Positions 1-5,113 of a stretch of DNA of 5,113 bases are shown here, piece after piece (positions within the stretch are counted from its first letter, which is position 1; every line of letters starts with the position of its first letter). A model generated the notes under the pieces. It did not search any database. It saw only the letters and a list, made by a program, of their open reading frames with translations, and was not told the origin of the DNA. The stretch is from positions 1-5,113 of the forward strand of contig CAYMLQ010000395.1 of assembly GCA_964390795.1 (NCBI GenBank). The letters run 5' to 3'. Origin of the DNA: CAYMLQ01 sp964390795. GTDB lineage: Bacteria > Verrucomicrobiota > Kiritimatiellia > RFP12 > UBA1067. The position numbers and the translations under genes were made by a program.

Positions 1-66
1 ATTCCGCCAAGCACGCCCGCCGAGAACCTCAAGGCGCTGTGCGAGCCGGTGCCGTTCGCGGGATAG
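1..66 (+). CDS. C-terminal tail of an unidentified protein (5' end outside window)
   Basis: Frame 1 is open from the first base to a TAG stop at 64-66 and would encode 21 residues ending in KALCEPVPFAG. Nearly all codons end in G or C, as expected for a real gene in GC-rich DNA, but the stretch is too short to assign a family or to exclude a chance open frame. It would converge on the minus-strand ATPase gene, with 52 bases between the two stop codons. I see no hairpin followed by a T-run in that gap, only a GC-alternating stretch (71-80). The function is unknown. Confidence 0.4.
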   Translation: MPPSTPAENLKALCEPVPFAG

Positions 67-118
67 CCTGACGCGCGCGCACCGTTCTATTGCATATCGC
101 TCATCTCTCCACGCGCTC

Positions 119-1276
119 TCAAGCGTCGAACAGGGTGCCGGCGTGGAGAAGAGAAGCGAGGCGTCGATAGGATAATACTTCGATGCCATCCGCGAGTTTC
201 AGGTCGGGCGTATCCGGGCACACGACGAGCCTGCGGACCACACCCGTCGGCGCACCGAAGGCGCGGAGCCCCCTGCACCACGTCTCGTTAAAAACCGAGC
301 CCGACTTGACCTCTATCGCGACCAACCGGTCATTCCGGATCGCCAGAAAATCCACCTCGGTGGCTGCTGATGAGTTCGGCGCCCAATAGCGAAGATCCGT
401 GAAGGCCCGGCGGTAGTCGCGATACGCGAGAAGCGTGGTGCATACCAGCCCCTCGAAAAGGTGCCCTCGTTCTTCGGCCGCCAGAGCGGGCTGGAGCTGC
501 TGCTTTGCGGCACGCACCAGCCCGGGGTCGACCCAGAACAGCTTGGGATGCTTGCGCTCCTTGACGCGCAGCTTGCCCTCATAGGCCGGCAGTCGCACAC
601 AGAGCAACGTTTGCTCAAGAATGTCCAGATAAGCCTCCACTGTGGGCCGGGAAACTCCGCAATCACGAGCAATGTTGGTGGCATTGATGGATTGACCGTG
701 GAGGATGGCCGCCACCGCGATGAAACGTGCAAACCCTGGCAGGTTTCGCACAAGCGCCTCTGCCTGCACCTCCTCCTTGAGGTAGGTCATGATGTAGGCT
801 TCCAACTTTTCCTCGCGCGCACGGCTCCCCCACGCCACGGGCAGCGTACCGTAACGGAGCGCATCTTCAACATCGAAGGCCCCGGGAATCTCATCCGGCT
901 GAAAGGGGTACAACGTGCGACTCAGTGCTCGGCCTGCGAGTAGATTAACGCCCGCCTGCCTAAGTTTTCGGGCGCTGGAGCCGCAAAGAGCGAATTTCAG
1001 GCTGCGGGTCTCGATGAACCTGTGAACCTCGTTCAAAAGGTCAGGCATCTTCTGGATCTCATCTACGATGACCCACGAACCGGGAGAAACCGCCTGCAAC
1101 TCAAGCGCGAAAGCACCCGGTTGAGACATCAGGCGATAACGTTGCCGCTCGTCCAAGAGATCGATGAACTTGGCGTCCGGAAGCTGATGACGTAACCACG
1201 TGCTCTTACCCGTCCCCCTCGGGCCCAGCAAGAAGAATGACTCTTCGGGACACACCAACGCTCGTTCGTAATACAT
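119..1276 (-). CDS. AAA_14/DUF4143-type ATPase with winged-helix and PD-(D/E)XK nuclease-like domain
   Basis: This 385-residue protein belongs to the widespread but poorly characterised family of ATP-binding proteins that join an AAA_14 P-loop domain to a DUF4143 region; the length is usual for the family. The Walker A motif is GPRGTGKST (residues 18-26) and Walker B is WVIVDEIQ (68-75). A sensor-like strand ALCGSS (96-101) is followed by LLAGRA (112-117), typical of this family. Residues 196-225 (SINATNIARDCGVSRPTVEA and onward) read as a helix-turn-helix. The C-terminal part carries a plausible PD-(D/E)XK set: E275 in HLFEGLV, D309 in TEVDF, and E322/K324 in IEVKSG. No signal peptide or membrane segment is seen, so it should be cytoplasmic. 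The ATG at 1274-1276 follows an AAGGAGGA ribosome site by 8 bases. The substrate and biological role are not known. Nuclease activity is inferred from residues only. The sampled G+C is lower than in the channel gene, and the gene stands alone, so horizontal acquisition is possible. Confidence 0.93.
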   Translation of the reverse strand: MYYERALVCPEESFFLLGPRGTGKSTWLRHQLPDAKFIDLLDERQRYRLMSQPGAFALELQAVSPGSWVIVDEIQKMPDLLNEVHRFIETRSLKFALCGSSARKLRQAGVNLLAGRALSRTLYPFQPDEIPGAFDVEDALRYGTLPVAWGSRAREEKLEAYIMTYLKEEVQAEALVRNLPGFARFIAVAAILHGQSINATNIARDCGVSRPTVEAYLDILEQTLLCVRLPAYEGKLRVKERKHPKLFWVDPGLVRAAKQQLQPALAAEERGHLFEGLVCTTLLAYRDYRRAFTDLRYWAPNSSAATEVDFLAIRNDRLVAIEVKSGSVFNETWCRGLRAFGAPTGVVRRLVVCPDTPDLKLADGIEVLSYRRLASLLHAGTLFDA

Positions 1277-1284
1277 CCTACATG

Positions 1285-1292
1285 TCCTCCTT
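1285..1292 (-). promoter_or_regulatory. Strong Shine-Dalgarno site of the ATPase gene
   Basis: Read on the minus strand this is AAGGAGGA, almost fully complementary to the 16S rRNA tail, with 8 bases before the ATG at 1276-1274. It fixes the start of the ATPase. It is the strongest ribosome site in the window; the channel and the hydrolase have only AGGA cores. An extra ATG directly followed by TAG (1283-1278) lies between this site and the true start. It begins only one base after the site, too close for efficient initiation. Confidence 0.75.
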
Positions 1293-1310
1293 CAAACGGG
1301 AGAAAGCATG

Positions 1311-1363
1311 TCATAAATGCCGGAATAACGCAACCTATACCTTCGTATTTCCGGCTTTTATGA
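1311..1363. repeat. 15-base imperfect inverted repeat upstream of the ATPase (candidate operator or RNA stem)
   Basis: The left arm TCATAAATGCCGGAA (1311-1325) and right arm TTCCGGCTTTTATGA (1349-1363) are reverse complements at 14 of 15 positions, separated by 23 bases. Inside the spacer a smaller ATAC-CTTC-GTAT hairpin (1337-1348) abuts the right arm. The repeat sits 35 to 87 bases upstream of the ATPase start codon, where a promoter or operator is expected. As DNA it could bind a dimeric regulator, perhaps the ATPase's own helix-turn-helix. As RNA it would form a long stem in the 5' leader. No T-run follows on the minus strand, so it does not look like a terminator. No second copy is seen at the other end of the ATPase gene, which argues against terminal repeats of a mobile unit. 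Confidence 0.6.
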
Positions 1364-1377
1364 AGTCTTAGACTTCA
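1361..1377 (-). repeat. Perfect 7-base hairpin over the stop codon of the channel gene
   Basis: TGAAGTC (1361-1367) and GACTTCA (1371-1377) are perfect reverse complements with a 3-base loop. The channel's TGA stop (complement of 1375-1377) is the outer end of one arm, and the other arm overlaps the larger inverted repeat by three bases. On the minus strand the hairpin is followed by TAAAAG rather than a T-run, so termination would be weak if it occurs. It might instead protect the 3' end of the channel mRNA or be part of the ATPase control region. Confidence 0.45.
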
Positions 1378-3783
1378 CATCGTTTCGCGCTTTTCGCGTG
1401 TTTCGTTGTGACTTGGACTGCCAGCTTCGGTCTCAATCCGCACCTGCAGCGGGCGCACCGTGTCGAGATGGAGGTCGCGCTGCGGAAAGGCGAGAACGAT
1501 GTCGTTTTGCACAAACACGCCGGCGATCATGTGGCGCAGGTCACTGCCGATCTGCCCGGAGTCATGCTTGATCACGTCGACCCAGTAGCGCAGTTCGAAG
1601 ATCATCGCATTGTCGCCGAAGTCCTTAAAAAGCACCTGCGGGGCCGGCTCCTTCTGCACGAGTCCGTGGCGGCCGGCCTCCTCGGCCAGCAGCTGCGCCA
1701 CGCGGCGGGTGTCCGCGCCGTAAGCCACGCCCACGGACACGGCAAACCGCACCTTGCGGTCCGAGTAGGTCAAATTGGTGAGGTTGTTCTCCAGCAGCGC
1801 GCTGTTGGGGATCAGCGTCTCCATGCCGTCCGACAACCGGATCACGCTGGAATGGATCCCGATGCTGTTCACCACGCCGCGGCTGCCGCCGATGTCAAGC
1901 ACGTCGCCGATACGGAACGGCCGGTCAAAGAGGATGATGACGCCGCTGACGAAGTTCTTGAGCAGGGTCTGCGTGCCGAAGCCCAAGCCGATGGCCAGCG
2001 CTCCGCCGAGGAACGCGAAGATCGTGAGCGGGATCTTCACCGACACGAGGCTGAAAACCACGAGCCCGACGAGCAGCACGAAACGCACGCCCCGTCGAAG
2101 CAGGCTGGCCCGGTTGGGATCGAGCTTGAGCCGCTTCACGGCCACGCGCTCCAAGAACCGCGAAAGCAGGATGGCGAGCCAGTACCCCACCGCAAGGATG
2201 AGGAGGGCCATGACGACTTTGCCGATCGTGACGCTGCGCCTGCCCGTGACCGTCTGGCCGTCCACCGTGATGGTGTCCACGGCGACGAACAGCTCAAAAT
2301 CCCAAAAGTTCTTGGTGAACGATGAGAAGCCGCTGAACAATTCACGCACCCGGTCGCTCAGGGGCAGCTGCCTCCGGCCCTCGTCAAGCGCCTCCTTCCA
2401 GCGCAGCGCGAGCCGGCCCAGCCGCTCCAGGCTGCGCAACGCGCGGTCCGCCAGCTCCTCCTGCTGCCGGTAACAGCCGAGCAGCTCCTGCGCGGCGGCC
2501 GGGACCGCCTGCGCCCCGGACGGGTTCTGCAACCGGTTGCTTTGCTCCGCAATCCGGCTGGCCGCCAGTTCGACCTGCTGCTGGAAATAAGGCTTCACGC
2601 TGCACAGCAGCCGGTCCAGCTTGCCCAGCCGCCGATAGCCCTCCCGCAGCTCGTCCAGCCGCTTCGTCTGGAACGTGGCGAAACGCACCTGCCACAGGCC
2701 GCGTTCGCTGATGACCCCCTCCGCGAGCCGGCGCAACACCGCCTGCCTCTGCGCGCCGGTATCCGCCTGCGCGCCCCGCAGCTCGACCAGCGCCTGCAGC
2801 CGGGGAACCTCGGCCTTCCAATCGGTTTGCCCGGCGCGTCCGTCCGCCGCTGCCTGCAGCGCCTGCCGCAGCTCTTCGCGGGCCGCGGAGCGCCCCCGCT
2901 GCAGGACTCCGAACTCCTTCTCCGCACCGGCAAGCTCCTTGTCAAGCGCGCGCCGCTCGGCGTCCAGACCCGCCAGCACATGGTCGAGATCCGCCCGTGA
3001 AAACCGCAGGCGCTGGCTGGCCACGGCCAGCTGCCGCCGGGCAAAGGCGAGCTGCTGCCGGTCCTGCGTCCGCTCGACCGCCAGCCGCTGCCGCCGGGTG
3101 TCGTCCATGGCCACGCTGGCCACGAGCTTGCGGTTGCGGAGCTGCTCCATGGTGCGCTGCCACGTCAGGCGCGTGACGCGGGTCGCGTCCTTGGCCGACT
3201 CCAGCTGCTCCGCAAGCAGCCGCAAGCGCGCGTCCGATTCCTTCAGCGTCGCCTCCGCGTCCAGGGCGAGCGCCGCTAGCACGTTCTGCGTTGACTCGGA
3301 CGACGAGACCTTCGCCGCGAACGCCTGCTCGGAATCCCGCAGCTCGTCCACGAGCAGGATCGAGTACGGCGGCGGCTCCGCGAATCCGCTCCAGGCGTTG
3401 ACCTTCTGGTCGAGGTCCGCCTGCCGCTGCCGGACCTCGTCCAGCCGGGTGGCATGATCGATGTGCTCCTGATAGACGCGGGCCAGCATCTCCGTCATCA
3501 GCTCGCACTCCTGCGCCTCGGCCACCGTGGCGCCGGGAGGCAGATGCGCGGCGTCAGACTGGGCGGACTGCGCCAGGGCCAGTTCAGCCTGCGCGTCGGC
3601 CAGGCGGGCCTGCAGCTGCGCCACGAGCCCCGCCGTCGTGTTGAGGCCCGCCGCCGGGGCGGGCTGTCCGGCGGCGCCCAGTGCCGCGCAGCACCCGATG
3701 CAGGCGGCGATACAGAAGGCCCTCAGGTCACGGCACGCGTTGCTGCGCGTCTGTTCTTTATGCAGGGGGAGAGTACGTTTCAT
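1375..3783 (-). CDS. MscS-family mechanosensitive ion channel with long periplasmic coiled-coil N-terminus
   Basis: This 802-residue inner-membrane channel should open under membrane tension to release solutes during hypo-osmotic shock. A Cys-rich hydrophobic signal sequence (about 17-38) ends near LGAAG. Residues about 48-480 are charged, Leu/Ala/Arg/Gln-rich heptad-like helices, resembling the coiled-coil periplasmic region of MscK/MscM-type proteins, with a compact EPPPYSILLVDELRD segment at 136-150. Membrane helices are visible at about 519-541, 565-582 and 586-618. The last is the pore helix, with GLGFGTQ (599-605) and NFVSGV (610-615), followed by the family hallmark FDRPFRIGDVLDIGG (619-633). 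IPNSALLENNLTNLTY lies at 658-673 and the cytoplasmic alpha/beta domain ends with FPQRDLHL (766-773). By hand alignment to E. coli MscS, the pore leucines 105 and 109 correspond to I598 and F602. Only three membrane helices are seen, against eleven in E. coli MscK/MscM. The start has an AGGA (3788-3791) four bases upstream. The hydrolase lies upstream on the same strand, beyond a likely terminator. The family call is very secure; the subfamily is less so. Confidence 0.95.
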   Translation of the reverse strand: MKRTLPLHKEQTRSNACRDLRAFCIAACIGCCAALGAAGQPAPAAGLNTTAGLVAQLQARLADAQAELALAQSAQSDAAHLPPGATVAEAQECELMTEMLARVYQEHIDHATRLDEVRQRQADLDQKVNAWSGFAEPPPYSILLVDELRDSEQAFAAKVSSSESTQNVLAALALDAEATLKESDARLRLLAEQLESAKDATRVTRLTWQRTMEQLRNRKLVASVAMDDTRRQRLAVERTQDRQQLAFARRQLAVASQRLRFSRADLDHVLAGLDAERRALDKELAGAEKEFGVLQRGRSAAREELRQALQAAADGRAGQTDWKAEVPRLQALVELRGAQADTGAQRQAVLRRLAEGVISERGLWQVRFATFQTKRLDELREGYRRLGKLDRLLCSVKPYFQQQVELAASRIAEQSNRLQNPSGAQAVPAAAQELLGCYRQQEELADRALRSLERLGRLALRWKEALDEGRRQLPLSDRVRELFSGFSSFTKNFWDFELFVAVDTITVDGQTVTGRRSVTIGKVVMALLILAVGYWLAILLSRFLERVAVKRLKLDPNRASLLRRGVRFVLLVGLVVFSLVSVKIPLTIFAFLGGALAIGLGFGTQTLLKNFVSGVIILFDRPFRIGDVLDIGGSRGVVNSIGIHSSVIRLSDGMETLIPNSALLENNLTNLTYSDRKVRFAVSVGVAYGADTRRVAQLLAEEAGRHGLVQKEPAPQVLFKDFGDNAMIFELRYWVDVIKHDSGQIGSDLRHMIAGVFVQNDIVLAFPQRDLHLDTVRPLQVRIETEAGSPSHNETREKRETM

Positions 3784-3815
3784 CAGATCCTGTCGCTGTT
3801 TTTACTGGCTGGGTG

Positions 3816-3840
3816 AAAACGAAGCAGGCCCGCCGCTTCG
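3816..3840 (-). terminator. Probable rho-independent terminator of the hydrolase gene
   Basis: On the minus strand CGAAGC (3840-3835), a nine-base GC-rich loop and GCTTCG (3825-3820) form a six-base stem followed at once by TTTT (3819-3816). It begins 16 bases after the hydrolase's TAA stop. The loop contains GGC and GCC, which could extend the pairing a little. The T-run is short, so read-through into the channel gene, which starts 32 bases further on, is plausible. Confidence 0.6.
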
Positions 3841-3856
3841 GCAGTCCGCGCGCCCT

Positions 3857-4669
3857 TTATTTCGCATCAAGCGTCGCGTTTGTTTCCAAAAAAGTCAAAA
3901 CAATCTTGGCGAATTCCCCAGGCGCCTCAAACATGAGATGGTGCGATGCGTTTTTGAATTGGACCAGCCACGCGCCCGGGATCGCGCAAGCCAGCACCTT
4001 TGAGCTTTCCATGCCCACCACGGTATCCGCGGTTCCCACCACGAGCAGCACCGAGTTGGTGATGAAGGGCAGCTTGTCCAGGGGCGTCTTCCAGTGGGTT
4101 GTCGCTTCAAGCTGTCGCACAACCGTCGGATGGCCAGGTATTTTACCTCTCAGGACGTCAGCGACGCGGCTCCCGTCGGTCGAGGTCGCGTAAATGATCG
4201 CCTTGTTGAAGCGCTGCGGATAGTCCAGCAGCAACTCCTGCGTGATCGTGCTCCCCATGGAAAACCCGAGCACATCCGCCTTTTTGACGCCCAGGCTGGC
4301 CAGCAGCCCGACGACGTCATCCGCAAACAGCTTGTAGGTAAACGCGGCGTCATTGGCGGTGGTATGTCCCATGCCCCGGTTGTCCATCAAGATCAGCTGA
4401 TGTTTTTTTGCGAACGCCTCGAGCACCTCTTGGGGCCAGCTCTCCATCGTTCCGCCCAGCCCCGTGAGCATGATGAGCGGCTCGCCCGCGCCCATCAATT
4501 TGTAGCCGATTTCTATCCCGTTCGCAGGGACGCGGTAGATGGCGTGGCCTTGCTTGTCAGAGCCGACCGGCACGCCCGAGGGCTGAATGAGCTGGGCCGC
4601 TGCGCTGGAAACGCCGAGGATTAGCAGGCCGAGCAGCGCGCCTGTGCTTTTGAACAGCTGTGTTTTCAT
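3857..4669 (-). CDS. Exported alpha/beta hydrolase
   Basis: This 270-residue alpha/beta-hydrolase-fold protein begins with a signal peptide: MKTQLFK, hydrophobic residues about 10-20, and probable cleavage after SSAAA near residue 25. It should therefore act in the periplasm or outside the cell. The oxyanion-hole region is LTGLGG (68-73), and DNRGMG (96-101) is the usual strand-4 turn. The nucleophile is S137 in the elbow GFSMGS, the acid D215 in VGTADTVV, and the base H243 in NASHHLMFEAP, so the triad is complete. The lid between strands 6 and 7 (about 161-206) is short. The family includes esterases, lactonases, epoxide hydrolases and haloperoxidase-like enzymes; the substrate cannot be told from the sequence. 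An in-frame ATG at 4708 would add 13 residues, but it has no ribosome site and would bury the signal peptide, so the start at 4669 is preferred. A terminator follows the gene. No terminator is seen between it and the upstream secreted-protein gene. Confidence 0.92.
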   Translation of the reverse strand: MKTQLFKSTGALLGLLILGVSSAAAQLIQPSGVPVGSDKQGHAIYRVPANGIEIGYKLMGAGEPLIMLTGLGGTMESWPQEVLEAFAKKHQLILMDNRGMGHTTANDAAFTYKLFADDVVGLLASLGVKKADVLGFSMGSTITQELLLDYPQRFNKAIIYATSTDGSRVADVLRGKIPGHPTVVRQLEATTHWKTPLDKLPFITNSVLLVVGTADTVVGMESSKVLACAIPGAWLVQFKNASHHLMFEAPGEFAKIVLTFLETNATLDAK

Positions 4670-4680
4670 ATGCGTGTGGT

Positions 4681-4690
4681 TCCTTTTTTT
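4681..4690 (-). promoter_or_regulatory. A-rich Shine-Dalgarno region of the hydrolase gene
   Basis: On the minus strand this reads AAAAAAAGGA, an A-run joined to an AGGA core, 11 bases before the ATG at 4669. The spacing is slightly long. The site lies between the two possible ATG codons and so supports the downstream one. The upstream ATG at 4708 has no purine-rich site in front of it. Confidence 0.5.
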
Positions 4691-4757
4691 GGCTGGTTTC
4701 AACGGCATTTCGTGTGCGGATAGCCCGGTGGACTCAGGCGCTCGCCCCTACTCGCGA

Positions 4758-5113
4758 TTACTCGACCGCGCGGTAGAACTTCTTGCCGCCCGGCGCGGTC
4801 ACGGTGTACGGGCTGTTGGTGGCGGCCGGAACCGCGTTCCACGTCGGTTCGACAAGGGCGTTCTTGGACTGCAATTCGCCGAGGAATCCAACCGTCACGC
4901 CGGTCCCGCTGCGATCGATGTACACCTGGTGGCCCAGCGGCTCTCCGCAGCCGGCGATCTTCGCTTGCATGGCGGGGGTCAGCTGCTTGACCAGCTCAGC
5001 GTTATACGTGTGCGCTGATGTATCGTCGGGGGCGCCGAGGCCGAATATGCGGAAGGCGCCGATGGCATAACCGCGCGATTTCCACGCCGGCGAGTTGGTC
5101 TCGACCACGGGAT
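4758..5113 (-). CDS. C-terminal part of a secreted protein of unknown function (5' end outside window)
   Basis: The frame is open from the right edge to a TAA at 4758-4760, giving 118 complete codons. A GTG at 5108 could be read as a start, but the frame stays open beyond it, no ribosome site can be seen, and the encoded segment has no signal peptide, so the gene very probably continues outside the window. Counting from that GTG, residues 70-116 form a beta-rich tail: VTVGFLGELQS, PTWNAV, ATNSPYTV, then PGGKKFYRAVE. This W..V..AT.SPY.V....KFYR pattern is common at the C-termini of exported proteins in Verrucomicrobiota and relatives. The part before it (GYAIGAFRIFGLGAPDD and GCGEPLGHQVYIDRSG) I do not recognise. 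The gene lies 88 bases upstream of the hydrolase start on the same strand. Confidence 0.78.
   Translation of the reverse strand, partial: PVVETNSPAWKSRGYAIGAFRIFGLGAPDDTSAHTYNAELVKQLTPAMQAKIAGCGEPLGHQVYIDRSGTGVTVGFLGELQSKNALVEPTWNAVPAATNSPYTVTAPGGKKFYRAVE

Noticed and set aside
67..125. Possible bidirectional terminator between the convergent genes, including a CGCT-CTCA-AGCG hairpin at 114-125
   Set aside because: The stem is only four bases and no T-run follows in either direction.
461..943. Plus-strand open frame opposite the ATPase
   Set aside because: It overlaps a secure ATPase with all motifs in frame; its own product has no recognisable features.
1311..1363. Inverted repeat as the terminal repeat of an insertion element
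   Set aside because: Both arms lie on the same side of the ATPase with only 23 bases between them; no transposase, target duplication or second copy is visible in the window.
1408..2325. Long plus-strand open frame (305 codons) opposite the channel's membrane and cytoplasmic domains
   Set aside because: It lies fully antisense to a secure MscS gene, and its His/Glu/Asp-rich composition without recognisable motifs is what a mirror frame of GC-rich coding DNA gives.
2384..2821. Minus-strand Gly/Ala/Arg-rich frame inside the channel gene
   Set aside because: It is the shifted frame of very GC-rich codons, with repetitive composition and no ribosome site considered credible against the intact host frame.
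2675..3457. Plus-strand open frame of 260 codons, rich in Ser, Arg and Cys
   Set aside because: It is antisense to the channel's coiled-coil region; low-complexity Ser/Arg composition and no domain pattern mark it as a shadow.
4670..4757. Terminator or promoter between the truncated secreted-protein gene and the hydrolase
   Set aside because: Only weak four-base stems without a T-run were found, and the TTGAAA on the minus strand (4702-4697) has no matching -10 box at suitable distance.

Overview
The window is a compact, GC-rich bacterial segment with four genes on the minus strand and the tail of one gene on the plus strand. No RNA gene, CRISPR array, transposase or other definite mobile element is visible. 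The best taxonomic hint is at the right edge. The truncated minus-strand protein ends in a C-terminal module of the form LQSKNALVEPTW, then NAVPAATNSPYTV, then KKFYRAVE. This type of ending is frequent in exported proteins of Verrucomicrobiota and related PVC bacteria. The hydrolase and the channel both have Gram-negative-type signal peptides. I infer a Verrucomicrobiota-like Gram-negative with moderate confidence.

Layout from left to right. Bases 1-66 are probably the last 21 codons of an unidentified plus-strand gene. Convergent to it, 119-1276 (minus) encodes an AAA ATPase of the AAA_14/DUF4143 type, with a P-loop, a winged-helix-like middle and a PD-(D/E)XK nuclease-like C-terminus. The 98 bases upstream of it (1277-1374) hold a very strong ribosome binding site and two overlapping inverted repeats, the most structured non-coding DNA in the window. 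Next, 1375-3783 (minus) encodes an 802-residue MscS-family mechanosensitive channel with a large periplasmic coiled-coil N-terminus and only three visible membrane helices before the conserved pore and cytoplasmic domain. A likely rho-independent terminator (3816-3840) separates it from 3857-4669 (minus), a small exported alpha/beta hydrolase with a complete Ser-Asp-His triad. After an 88-base gap, 4758-5113 (minus) is the 3' end of a secreted protein that runs off the window.

The genes do not form an obvious pathway. The hydrolase and the truncated secreted protein may be co-transcribed, since no terminator is seen between them. The channel follows on the same strand but behind a terminator. 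The ATPase looks like an independently controlled unit that may have arrived separately: a 60-base sample from it (601-660) is 55% G+C, against 80% for a sample from the channel's coiled-coil region (2401-2460). I found no convincing multi-gene novel system. The best candidate for follow-up is the ATPase/nuclease-like gene together with its palindromic upstream region.
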